From: Candidatus Moranbacteria bacterium GW2011_GWC2_40_12
GTDB taxonomy: Bacteria; Patescibacteria; Paceibacteria; Moranbacterales; UBA11712
Length of the DNA: 64,000 nt
Assembly (NCBI GenBank): GCA_000995965.1
Contig: LBYD01000002.1
Location: 124,001-188,000 of the forward strand
Direction of reading: 5' to 3'
Shown: positions 24,051-32,028 of the stretch, piece after piece
Numbering within the stretch: position 1 is the first letter of the stretch
How the letters are laid out: every line of letters begins with the position of its first letter
Notes under the pieces: generated by a model
The model's input: only the letters and a program-made list of their open reading frames with translations
What the model was told of the DNA's origin: nothing
Databases searched by the model: none
Program-made: the position numbers and the translations under genes

Positions 24051-24767
24051 ATGTCCGGACACTCACATTTCGCGGGAATAAAGCATAAAAAAGCCGCCCA
24101 GGACGCCAAGCGCGCGGGAGTTTTCACCAAGGTCGCGCGACTGGTGACTCTGGCCGCCAAAGAGGGAGGAGGCGACCCGGTCACGAACTTCAAGCTGCGC
24201 CTCGCCATTGACCAGGCGCGGGCGGTGAATATGCCCAAAGACAATATCGACCGGGCGATAAAGCGAGGAACAGGCGAGCTAAGGGACCAAGCCGCGATCG
24301 AGGAAGTTGTGTATGAAGCCATGGCGCCGGGGAATATCGCCATGCTTGTGAAAACCGCGACCGACAACAAAAACCGGACTCTTGGAGAAATCCGGAACAT
24401 CGTGGAAAAATCCGGCGGCAAAATGGCGTCAGCCGGAAGCTTGCAATATCTTTTCAAAAATATAGGGGTGATATACACGACGACAAACAAAGATAATGCA
24501 AATGATGTCGAACTCAAGGCCATCGATGCCGGAGCAGCAGACACAGCCTTTCAAGGGGAGATTCTGCAAATTTTCACCGACCCGCGCGATCTCAAAGGGA
24601 TCAAAGAAGATCTGGAGCAAAAAGGAATTCAAATTGACAATGCCGGGCTGATATTCATGCCCCTTTCCCCAATTCAAATTGACATGGAAACAAAAATTGA
24701 CTATGAAAAACTTTTAGAAAAATTGGATGAGTTGGATGACGTTCAAGAAATATACGATAACTTGTAA
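24051..24767 (+). CDS. yebC: YebC/PmpR-family DNA-binding or translation-associated protein
   Basis: The 238-aa protein is a full-length YebC: MSGHSHFAGIKHKKAAQDAKRA at the start (split here between residues 14 and 15 of the conserved block), then NFKLRLAIDQARAVNMPKDNI, EVVYEAMAPGN, TDNKNRT and the C-terminal domain ending in LDELDDVQEIYDNL. The family has been described as a transcriptional regulator and, more recently, as a factor that helps ribosomes through difficult sequences. It precedes ruvC, as in many bacteria, with an 80-base family-A palindrome between the two. Confidence 0.95.
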   Translation: MSGHSHFAGIKHKKAAQDAKRAGVFTKVARLVTLAAKEGGGDPVTNFKLRLAIDQARAVNMPKDNIDRAIKRGTGELRDQAAIEEVVYEAMAPGNIAMLVKTATDNKNRTLGEIRNIVEKSGGKMASAGSLQYLFKNIGVIYTTTNKDNANDVELKAIDAGAADTAFQGEILQIFTDPRDLKGIKEDLEQKGIQIDNAGLIFMPLSPIQIDMETKIDYEKLLEKLDELDDVQEIYDNL

Positions 24768-24769
24768 AA

Positions 24770-24849
24770 ACTCGCGAATGCGGAGCTAATGCAATGCGAA
24801 TAAGTGCGAATTCGCTCAAGTTAGCTTTAATTCGCTCAAATTAGCGAGT
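24770..24849. repeat. Family A inverted pair A5, between yebC and ruvC
   Basis: This is an 80-base imperfect palindrome with outer arms ACTCGCGAAT and ATTAGCGAGT and centre GCGAATTCGC (24806-24815). The left arm has units at 11, 11 and 10 bases; the right arm at 10-base steps. The right end supplies the GTG start of ruvC. It could form a long hairpin in RNA or a cruciform in DNA. Confidence 0.8.
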
Positions 24850-25354
24850 GCGTATTATTGGAATCGACCCGGGAACGGCCACGACAGGCTGGGCCGTCGT
24901 TGAGGAAGTGAAAAAAAATCCGCGGCTCATTGCTTGCGGGTGCATCAACACGAGCAAATTTAACTCCGACGCGGAGCGGCTGGTTGAAATTGGGCGTGAT
25001 ATCGGTTCGCTCATCAAAAAATACAAGCCCGATGAAGCAGCCATTGAGGATCTTTTCTTTTTCAAAAATTTGAAAACCGCCATCACTGTCGCCCAAGCGC
25101 GCGGAGTAATTCTCTACGAAATAAAAAAAAACGGGGTGTCCCTTTCAAATTATACTCCGCTTCAAGTGAAACAAGCCCTCACCGGATACGGCCGGGCTGA
25201 AAAAAAACAAATTCAGATCATGGTAAAAAATATTTTGAAGCTCCGCTCGGCTCCAAAACCGGACGACGCCGCCGACGCGGTCGCGATTGCGATATGTCAT
25301 CTTAACTCGCGAATGAGAGAGCGAATTAATCGCGAATCGGAGCGAACTCGATAA
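24848..25354 (+). CDS. ruvC: Holliday junction resolvase RuvC, with repeat-derived C-terminal tail
   Basis: The start is a GTG inside the right end of repeat A5. The protein opens MRIIGIDPGTATTGWAVVE with the first catalytic Asp at residue 7. DEAAIEDLFFFKN carries the middle acidic residues, YTPLQVKQALTGYGRAEK is the typical DNA-binding loop region, and APKPDDAADAVAIAICHL gives the last acidic cluster. RuvC cleaves four-way junctions as a dimer. Normal proteins end soon after CHL; here 17 further residues (NSRMRERINRESERTR) are translated from the left arm of repeat A6. ruvA and ruvB do not follow. The gene is bracketed on both sides by palindromic repeats. Confidence 0.95.
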   Translation: MRIIGIDPGTATTGWAVVEEVKKNPRLIACGCINTSKFNSDAERLVEIGRDIGSLIKKYKPDEAAIEDLFFFKNLKTAITVAQARGVILYEIKKNGVSLSNYTPLQVKQALTGYGRAEKKQIQIMVKNILKLRSAPKPDDAADAVAIAICHLNSRMRERINRESERTR

Positions 25355-25409
25355 CAAGACACACTGTTATTCGCTCGTATTCGTTTCACATTTGCTCAAA
25401 TTCGCGAGT
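25305..25409. repeat. Family A inverted pair A6, at the ruvC 3' end
   Basis: This 105-base imperfect palindrome runs from ACTCGCGAAT (25305-25314) to ATTCGCGAGT (25400-25409). Each arm has four GCGAAT-like units at 10-12-base steps. The left arm is translated as the ruvC tail; the right arm ends in TTTTTT, so the hairpin may also terminate ruvC transcripts. Confidence 0.8.
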
Positions 25410-25415
25410 TTTTTG

Positions 25416-25446
25416 TTGACAAAACCGCCCAAAAGCGGTATTTTTT
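25416..25446 (+). promoter_or_regulatory. Promoter or terminator ahead of the ATP-grasp cluster (ambiguous)
   Basis: TTGACA (25416-25421) and TATTTT (25439-25444) with a 17-base spacer could be the promoter of the UUP1/ATP-grasp cluster. The same bases form the hairpin ACCGC-CCAAAA-GCGGT (25424-25439) followed by six or seven T, which looks like a terminator after ruvC. Both readings are supported and may coexist. Confidence 0.45.
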
Positions 25447-25482
25447 AATCAGTATTTTACCTAAATTTAAGCCAAAAACCAT

Positions 25483-26136
25483 ATGGACAACGTAAATCCG
25501 TTCGTCACCTTGGCGGCCACTAGCGGAGTGCCCCTTGACACCCTGGTTCTAGTGTTGATTCTTCCCATCATCGTCACAATGATCGCTTTCTTCCGCCAAG
25601 TGATCGGGATCAAAGCTTTCGGCATCTATACGCCGGCTATCATCACTTTTGCCTTGCTTGCCACCAGCCAGCTGAAATACGGAATCACGATTTTCGCTAC
25701 TGTCATTGTCGTTGGAACAATCACTCGTTATCTTCTCAAAAAGGCGAGGCTCCTTTATCTTCCTCGCGTAGCCATCATGATCACCGTGGTCGGATTTTCA
25801 ATCCTGCTTCTTCTTTTTGTGGGAGGAGCCTGGAACCGGACCGGGCTTGCGGGCGTGTCCATCTTCCCGATTCTCATTATGATAACACTGGTTGAAAAGT
25901 TCATCGCCGTTCAAATCGAAAAGGGAAACCGGGCCGCTGTCATCCTCTCGCTCGAGACGCTTTTCATTTCGGTTATCGGCTACTATATCGCGAGCTGGCC
26001 GCAACTAATCAGAATGATTTTGCACTATCCGTGGATCAGCCTGCTTACCATTCCGATAAACATTTTTTTAGGAAAGTGGACCGGCCTTCGCCTATCAGAA
26101 TATTTTCGTTTTAGGCAGATTATCAAACCTAAATGA
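25483..26136 (+). CDS. UUP1-type seven-transmembrane protein
   Basis: The 217-aa protein is almost wholly hydrophobic, with six or seven membrane helices: LVLVLILPIIVTMIAFF, GIYTPAIITFALLATS, ITIFATVIVVGTITRYLL and VAIMITVVGFSILLLLFVGG are clear. FFRQVIGIKAFGIYTPAI near residue 37-54 resembles the conserved cytoplasmic-loop segment of UUP1-type 7TM proteins. In other bacteria these partner with an ATP-grasp ligase and a RimB-like aspartyl protease, and exactly such a protein follows here with a 4-base overlap. Its role is probably to anchor or export the product of the ligase; this is inferred from context. Confidence 0.8.
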   Translation: MDNVNPFVTLAATSGVPLDTLVLVLILPIIVTMIAFFRQVIGIKAFGIYTPAIITFALLATSQLKYGITIFATVIVVGTITRYLLKKARLLYLPRVAIMITVVGFSILLLLFVGGAWNRTGLAGVSIFPILIMITLVEKFIAVQIEKGNRAAVILSLETLFISVIGYYIASWPQLIRMILHYPWISLLTIPINIFLGKWTGLRLSEYFRFRQIIKPK

Positions 26137-27539
26137 TTTCATATTTCAAGGCTCGACGAAATATATTGGGAATGAACGCCCGCAATCTTCGGTTTATCCG
26201 CCCGAACAATCTTCGGCGAGCCAAAAAAATCGCCGACGACAAGCTTTTGAGCAAAAAAATTCTTGAGAAGGCCGACCTTCCCGTTCCGAAACTAATCGCG
26301 AAAATAGGAAACTTCGAAGAACTTGAAAATTTCGAATGGGGAATTCTTCCGGAAAGCTTTGTCCTGAAGCCCAACCGCGGATTCGGCGGAGAAGGAATTT
26401 TGGTCGTTTACGGAAAGAAGAAACATCTCGAAAATACCTGGATCAAGGCCGACGGTTCAATCGTGACGGCGAATGACATAAAGACGCACGTGAGAAATAT
26501 CTTAGACGGGAGTTTTTCCCTGGCCGGCGTTCCCGACGTTGCTTTTTTTGAGGAAAGACTCAAACTTCTCAAGCTTTTCAAAACTTATGCCTACAAAGGA
26601 ATTCCGGATATCCGAATAATCGTATACAATAAGGTGCCCGTGATGGCGATGCTGCGCCTTCCGACGCGCGAATCAGACGGAAAAGCCAATCTCCAGCAGG
26701 GAGCGATCGGCGTGGGAATTGATATGGCCACAGGCGTGACTACCACGTCTGTCCTCGGAAAAGGAAAAATGATTGACTATATACCGGGAACGCGTCTTCT
26801 TCTTTCCGGAATCAAAATTCCCTACTGGAAAGATATGCTCCGAATGGCTGTCCGGGCGCAGGAAATTTCCGGCCTGGGGTTTTTGGGCGCCGACGTTGCC
26901 ATTGACCGGGACCGGGGACCGGTCTTTTTGGAGCTCAATGCCCGACCGGGGCTTTCCATCCAAATTGCGAACACCGACGGATTGCTGGGGCGCTTGCGCC
27001 GGGTCGAAGATCTCAAGATAAAAACTGTCGAAAAAGGCGTGGCAGTTGGGATGAATCTTTTCGGCGGTGAAATCGAAGATGAGATTGAAGGAATTTCAGG
27101 AAAGAAAATAATTGGAATAATCGAGAAAGTAAGGCTGATCGGAAAAAAGGAAAAAGAAGTCGAAGTCGAGGCGAAAATCGACACAGGCGCGCAATCATCA
27201 TCACTGGATATCGACATTGCAACTCAACTGGGTTTTGGAGAAATCGCTGATAAATTTTCAAGCATTGATCTTTCCTCTTATGAAATAGCCCCTGAAAATG
27301 AGAGCCGCATCAAGAAAGATATCCTGGAAAAATACAAGGATTTTGTCCCGGGGCTTGAAGATGTCGCTGTTATTTTTTCCGCCAGCGGAAATTCGATCCG
27401 CCCGGTAGTAAAAATAGAATTTGAGATGGACAAAGAAAGAATTATCTCAAAGATGAATTTGGTGGATCGGAAAAATCTCAAATATCCGATGATTATCGGA
27501 AAACGCGACCTGAAAAAATTTTTAATCGAAGTGAAATAA
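26133..27539 (+). CDS. ATP-grasp (alpha-L-glutamate-ligase-like) fused to RimB-type aspartyl protease domain
   Basis: This 468-aa protein has two parts. Residues 1-310 are an ATP-grasp ligase of the sugar-transfer/alpha-L-glutamate-ligase-related group: FVLKPNRGFGGEGILVVYG (ATP-binding), PDIRIIVYNKVPVMAMLRLPT, and the metal-binding end FLGADVAIDRDRGPVFLELNARPG. Residues from about 345 to the end are a RimB/DUF785-like retropepsin-fold domain with VEAKIDTGAQSSSLDI (active-site DTGA) and the closing YPMIIGKRDLKKF. One part would make an amide bond, and the other could cut or regulate it. It overlaps the 7TM gene by 4 bases and the next ATP-grasp gene by one base, so it is the second gene of the cluster. 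Confidence 0.85.
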   Translation: MISYFKARRNILGMNARNLRFIRPNNLRRAKKIADDKLLSKKILEKADLPVPKLIAKIGNFEELENFEWGILPESFVLKPNRGFGGEGILVVYGKKKHLENTWIKADGSIVTANDIKTHVRNILDGSFSLAGVPDVAFFEERLKLLKLFKTYAYKGIPDIRIIVYNKVPVMAMLRLPTRESDGKANLQQGAIGVGIDMATGVTTTSVLGKGKMIDYIPGTRLLLSGIKIPYWKDMLRMAVRAQEISGLGFLGADVAIDRDRGPVFLELNARPGLSIQIANTDGLLGRLRRVEDLKIKTVEKGVAVGMNLFGGEIEDEIEGISGKKIIGIIEKVRLIGKKEKEVEVEAKIDTGAQSSSLDIDIATQLGFGEIADKFSSIDLSSYEIAPENESRIKKDILEKYKDFVPGLEDVAVIFSASGNSIRPVVKIEFEMDKERIISKMNLVDRKNLKYPMIIGKRDLKKFLIEVK

Positions 27540-28513
27540 TGAAAAAAGTTTTGATATTATTCAGCAAAAGCGATTGGAAGACCAGTACTCCCCCCAAAGA
27601 TAAAGCTTACCGTTATTCGTATGAATATTTTTACACGCTTTGCAGAAAAAACAACATTCAAGTGTACCGAGCTTCTTATGAATGGTATGACTTCAAGAAA
27701 AAGATTTTCAAATATGCTTGGATTTTTGAAAGTGCCGGAAACAATTGGCAAAGAGTCCGGAACATCAAGCCGGACTTTATTTATGACAAGACAAAGGCAC
27801 GTCCCGAAATATTTTATAAAAAGGATTTGATAGGTCTAGATTATCCTTTCATAAATCATCTTGAATTCACAAAGATTGTTGACAACAAGTATACCAACAG
27901 CCTTATGTTTTTTAGGTGGAGCAAAAAAGCTTGGCTGGCCCATAATCAAAAGGAGATGAAAAAAATTATTAGGAGCATAAAGACCAGCAAAATTGTGCTA
28001 AAGCCATTGCGCCAGAGCGGGGGTGAAGGTGTTCAAATATTAAATAAGGCGGATGCGTCGAAGTGCCCTAATTTCAATCAGACGCACCTGTTGCAGGAAT
28101 TTATCGATTCCTCAGAAGGAGTTCCGGGAGTGGTAAAAGGCATTCATGATCTGAGGCTTATTATGGTTAACAATGAGCTCATATATTCGTTAATCCGGCA
28201 ACCTGCCAAAGGCAGTTATCTCGCTAATCTGGCTCAAGGAGGAACAGTGACGTTCATACCATTAAATAAGGTTCCCAGATCTGTCTTTCCTATTATTAAC
28301 CAAGCAAAAAAACTTTTTGAATCATTCCGACCTCGAATTTTTTCCATTGATGTTATGTTCGATAAGAAAAAAAAGCCTTGGGTCGTGGAATTAAATTCAA
28401 TGCCAGGGCTATATTTTTCTCCAAAAGGAAACCGCTACATGGAAAAGATGTATGCAGCGTTATTAAAAGTTTTTCAGGCTCGCTTAAAAGATTTATCTGG
28501 GAAAAAAATATGA
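27539..28513 (+). CDS. ATP-grasp ligase (sister copy 1)
   Basis: The 324-aa protein starts KKVLILFSKSDWKTSTPP, like D-Ala-D-Ala-ligase-type pre-ATP-grasp domains. The ATP-grasp core is SKIVLKPLRQSGGEGVQIL (about 150-168), followed by HLLQEFIDSSEGVPG, IHDLRLIMVNNELIYSLIRQP and the Mg-binding end FSIDVMFDKKKKPWVVELNSMPG. The order and motifs match YheC/YheD or glutathione-synthetase-like enzymes that join an amine to an acylphosphate. The next gene is a clear sister (same start, same GGxG loop, same end), so the pair arose by tandem duplication and probably adds different residues to one product. The ATG uses the A of the previous stop. Confidence 0.8.
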   Translation: MKKVLILFSKSDWKTSTPPKDKAYRYSYEYFYTLCRKNNIQVYRASYEWYDFKKKIFKYAWIFESAGNNWQRVRNIKPDFIYDKTKARPEIFYKKDLIGLDYPFINHLEFTKIVDNKYTNSLMFFRWSKKAWLAHNQKEMKKIIRSIKTSKIVLKPLRQSGGEGVQILNKADASKCPNFNQTHLLQEFIDSSEGVPGVVKGIHDLRLIMVNNELIYSLIRQPAKGSYLANLAQGGTVTFIPLNKVPRSVFPIINQAKKLFESFRPRIFSIDVMFDKKKKPWVVELNSMPGLYFSPKGNRYMEKMYAALLKVFQARLKDLSGKKI

Positions 28514-29469
28514 AAAAAGTTCTCATTCTATATGGGAAAAAAGGCGTAAAGCGACCTCCCTTTGAAAATGATTCCTACCGGATTTCTTATGAAATCCTTT
28601 ACGCCCTTTGTGAGAAAAGAGGAATAAAAATGTTCCGTGCTCCTTATCAAGAATATGACCACAAAAAAAAATATTTCAAGCGGGCTTGGTTTTTTGACGC
28701 GAAACATAAACGCTGGAGCATAACAAAAAATGTCATACCCCATCTTATTTTCGACAAAACTGCGGCAAACTCTCAAGCCGACTGCGAAAAAGAATCGATC
28801 GGGAAAGATTATTTATTTTTCAATGCGCTTGAATTTTCCCAGCTGGTAAGAAATAAACTCGCGATTAGCCTGTTATTTAGCAAATGGAGCAAAAAAAGCT
28901 GGCTCATCGAAAACAAACGCGACTTAAAAAAAATATTACTCAAAATTACCACCGGTAAACTGGTCATCAAGCCGCTAAGGGGCGGCGGGGGCAAAAATGT
29001 CCAGGTACTCGAAAAAAAGGACGCCCTCAAAAACGCTCGCCTAAAAGGTACCTATTTGATTCAGGATTATATTGACTCTTCAGCCGGCATTTCCGGCATT
29101 AGCAAATCCATGCACGATTTACGGTTAGTTATGATTAACGATAAGATTATCTATTCTTTCGTCCGAGAGCCAAAAGCAGGATGTTTTCTCGCAAATTGTT
29201 CGCAAGGAGGAACTTTGAAAATTGTCCCTTTGAAAGATATTCCGAGGTCTGTTTACCCGATCATTAGCCATGCAACAAAAATGTTCAATACTTTTTCTCC
29301 CCGATTTTATTCAATTGATCTAATGTTTGACAAAACAAAAAGGCCATGGGTAGTCGAGCTCAATGCCATGCCCGGGCTTAACATATGCGCTAAGGAAGAG
29401 AAGCCATATATTTTACGGTTGTATAAGGAACTAGCCAAGGTTTTTAAGGCTAAAGCAGAATTATGCTAA
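28510..29469 (+). CDS. ATP-grasp ligase (sister copy 2)
   Basis: I choose the ATG at 28510 because it overlaps the previous stop (ATGA) and begins the same MKKVLILYGKKG motif as the sister gene; an in-frame ATG at 28378 lies deep inside that gene. The 319-aa product has KLVIKPLRGGGGKNVQVLEK, LIQDYIDSSAGISG, MHDLRLVMINDKIIYSFVRE and FYSIDLMFDKTKRPWVVELN then AMPG. Residues that differ from copy 1 cluster in the first 100 and around the substrate-side helices, which fits a different amino acceptor. The reaction product is unknown. A 7-base overlap leads into the cyanophycin-synthetase-like gene. Confidence 0.8.
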   Translation: MKKVLILYGKKGVKRPPFENDSYRISYEILYALCEKRGIKMFRAPYQEYDHKKKYFKRAWFFDAKHKRWSITKNVIPHLIFDKTAANSQADCEKESIGKDYLFFNALEFSQLVRNKLAISLLFSKWSKKSWLIENKRDLKKILLKITTGKLVIKPLRGGGGKNVQVLEKKDALKNARLKGTYLIQDYIDSSAGISGISKSMHDLRLVMINDKIIYSFVREPKAGCFLANCSQGGTLKIVPLKDIPRSVYPIISHATKMFNTFSPRFYSIDLMFDKTKRPWVVELNAMPGLNICAKEEKPYILRLYKELAKVFKAKAELC

Positions 29470-32024
29470 AAAAAAGACCAAAAATTATCAAACGCTGGTT
29501 CCTTGAAGGACCAAATAGATACGGAGACCATCCCTCCTTCAGAATCGAGGTACCGGCGCGAAAGGTATCACGGAACTTTGTTCTGATGAAATCAAAAAAA
29601 TTGTCGCTCGACGCGAAAGATATGGTTTTCTCAACGAAATCCGATATTTCTTCCTGGATGTTTTCAGTAAAAACTCTCACGCGTCTCGCGGGCATTGCAC
29701 TCGAATATCATGAACACTCCGCCATTCAAACAGGAAATGTTTTTGTGGTTTTTAGGGCAGATTCGGCGGAAATAGGAAACACAATCGCTTGCGAAGCCGC
29801 AGCATGGATCAATTCCGGTTTCCAAAAAAACGTTTCTCCATTCGTGACAAGATTGAAAATTGCCGCAAAAAAATATAGCACGGGACCAATCACAGGAAGA
29901 TACCTGCTCCAAGCGAAAAGAAGAGGCATCCCCTCTATCATACTTGCCAAAGAACCAAATTTACTTCAATTTGGATATGGAAGGCGGCTCAAGAAAGCAT
30001 TGTCAGCTTCCACCAGCAACACCTCGAGAATCGGATCAAAAATCACCTCGAATAAAAACACGCTCAATGTTTTGCTAAATAAAATTGATATTCCGGTTTC
30101 ATTATCTGAGAAAATTTCCAATCTTTCCGAATTATATTCACTACTCAAAAAATTTAATCTTCCAGTTGTAATAAAACCGGCTGACTCTACCGAAGGAAAA
30201 GGTGTTTCACTGAACATCCGGGATATTGGAGCTGCAAAAAAAGCATACCGCCGCGCAAGAAAGTTCAGCCGAAATGTCATAATGGAAAATCAAATCGAAG
30301 GCCGATATTACAGGATAACGTTTGTCGGCGGCAAGATGATAGCATGTGCTAAGGCTAGTCCAGCCTGCGTGATCGGCAATGGAAGAAAAAAGCTTTCTCA
30401 TTTAATCAGGGAAGAAAACGCAAAGCCATATCGCCAAACAAACAACAAAGACGCCGCTTTTTACAAAATTGAACTGACGCATAAACTTAAAACCATTCTT
30501 TCTTTCCAGGGAGTTGACTTGAATTCAATTATCCCGAAAATGCGAAAGATATTTCTTTCCTACTCGGGCGTTGACGGCGGAGAATGGATAGAAGACAACG
30601 CTTCAGTTCATCCTGAAAATATTGATCTGATCAAACGCGCGCTGTTATTTGCCGAACTAGACATTGCCGGAGTGGATATTATCTCGCCGGATATTTCCAA
30701 GCCGCTGGCGTCCAACGGAGGAAAAATAATTGAGATCAATGCTGGCCCCGACACAAACATCCACGCCAACGTTAACCGCGGCAAAAAAATATTCGTTGAA
30801 AAAGCAATCTTAGATTACCTGTATCCTTATCCCGAAAAAGGACGTATTCCTATTGTGAGCGTCACCGGAACAAACGGAAAAACGACCACTTCTAAGCTCA
30901 TTGCCCATCTCATTAATAATCCCTCCCGGTGGACTGTGGGCCTTGCCACTTCGGATAACAAATATATTAACGGCGAGCTTGTGGCGAAAGGTGACAAATC
31001 AGGCTTTCTCAGCGCCCGCTCACTTCTTATTAATCCTGAAATTGACGCGGCTGTCCTTGAAACTTGCCATATCTTGGGCATAGACATGCGGGGTTTGGGA
31101 TATGACTGGAGTGATGCAAGTGTTATAACAAATGTAACTGACGACCATATTGGAACTTTCTGCACTCGAACTGCCGGAGATTTGTTTAGGATAAAGTCGG
31201 TCGTGGCAAAACGAACAAAAAAGAAAGGGTATCTTATTCTTAACGCCGACGACAAAAATGCGCCTCGAATGGCAAGACACACAAAAGCTACGATCGCTTA
31301 TTTTAGCTTGGATTCCCATAATCATCAAATAAAATCACATTCCGCCAAGGGGCTACCCGTCTATTACCTGCGGAATGAAAAACTTTGGGAAGAGCGCGAG
31401 GGAAAGAAGACCTTATTGGCTGAGGTAAGTTGTATTCCTATTGCTTTTTCTGGAAAAGCCGAGTTTAATATCCAAAATTGTCTTGGAGCTCTAGCGGCCG
31501 TCAGATTGGTTTTTGGATCTCGTTTTCCTATCGAGAAAATTCGAAACAAATTATATTCTTTTGGCCGACATCCTCAATCCAATCCGGGACGCTTCAATCT
31601 AATAAGAAAAAAAAATTATCACGTAGTTGTTGACTATGCTCATAATCCCGACGGTTATAAAAAGACCATAGAACTGGCAAGCAAAATCCCCCATAAAAGA
31701 TTTGTCGGAATAATTAAGTCGGCCGGCGACCGTCCCGAAGGTTTTATTCACGAACTGGGAAAAATTTCCGGAAACAGCTTCGACTATATTTTCATTAAAG
31801 AACCATCACCTGAAAAAATTAGGAACAGAGAAAAAGGGGTAGTCTCAAATCTTTTGCAAAAAGGCGTTCTTTCTACCGGATTTCCAAAAAAATTGACACG
31901 GATTATCCATGACGAAAAAACCGCTGTCAACAAAGCTCTGCAGCAATCCCGAGGCGGCGATCTTTTGGTTGTATTTGCACATGATATTGATAATGTAATT
32001 GAACAAATAAACAAATATCCCTAG
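29463..32024 (+). CDS. cphA: Cyanophycin synthetase homologue (N domain + ATP-grasp + Mur-ligase)
   Basis: The 853 aa carry all three CphA domains in order. An N domain (FLEGPNRYGDHPSF, LTRLAGIALEYHEH) fills about 1-160. The ATP-grasp (LPVVIKPADSTEGKGVSL, GRYYRITFVGGKMIACAKAS, VIGNGRKKLSHLI, LDIAGVDIISPDISKPL, KIIEINAGPDTNIH) spans about 205-450. The Mur-ligase-like part has the P-loop TGTNGKTTT at 468-476, VTNVTDDHIGTFC, and VVVDYAHNPDGYKKTIELA. CphA builds a poly-aspartate backbone with arginine side chains. No cyanophycinase or isoaspartyl dipeptidase lies nearby. The surrounding ligases and a carboxypeptidase leave open that the polymer is a different one. The length is normal (about 870 in cyanobacteria). 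Domain assignment is firm; the product is not. Confidence 0.85.
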   Translation: MLKKRPKIIKRWFLEGPNRYGDHPSFRIEVPARKVSRNFVLMKSKKLSLDAKDMVFSTKSDISSWMFSVKTLTRLAGIALEYHEHSAIQTGNVFVVFRADSAEIGNTIACEAAAWINSGFQKNVSPFVTRLKIAAKKYSTGPITGRYLLQAKRRGIPSIILAKEPNLLQFGYGRRLKKALSASTSNTSRIGSKITSNKNTLNVLLNKIDIPVSLSEKISNLSELYSLLKKFNLPVVIKPADSTEGKGVSLNIRDIGAAKKAYRRARKFSRNVIMENQIEGRYYRITFVGGKMIACAKASPACVIGNGRKKLSHLIREENAKPYRQTNNKDAAFYKIELTHKLKTILSFQGVDLNSIIPKMRKIFLSYSGVDGGEWIEDNASVHPENIDLIKRALLFAELDIAGVDIISPDISKPLASNGGKIIEINAGPDTNIHANVNRGKKIFVEKAILDYLYPYPEKGRIPIVSVTGTNGKTTTSKLIAHLINNPSRWTVGLATSDNKYINGELVAKGDKSGFLSARSLLINPEIDAAVLETCHILGIDMRGLGYDWSDASVITNVTDDHIGTFCTRTAGDLFRIKSVVAKRTKKKGYLILNADDKNAPRMARHTKATIAYFSLDSHNHQIKSHSAKGLPVYYLRNEKLWEEREGKKTLLAEVSCIPIAFSGKAEFNIQNCLGALAAVRLVFGSRFPIEKIRNKLYSFGRHPQSNPGRFNLIRKKNYHVVVDYAHNPDGYKKTIELASKIPHKRFVGIIKSAGDRPEGFIHELGKISGNSFDYIFIKEPSPEKIRNREKGVVSNLLQKGVLSTGFPKKLTRIIHDEKTAVNKALQQSRGGDLLVVFAHDIDNVIEQINKYP

Positions 32025-32028
32025 TGTT

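Noticed and set aside
24038..24544. 168-aa minus-strand ORF opposite yebC
   Set aside because: yebC is unmistakable on the plus strand; the opposite ORF is Ser/Ala/Arg-rich shadow sequence.
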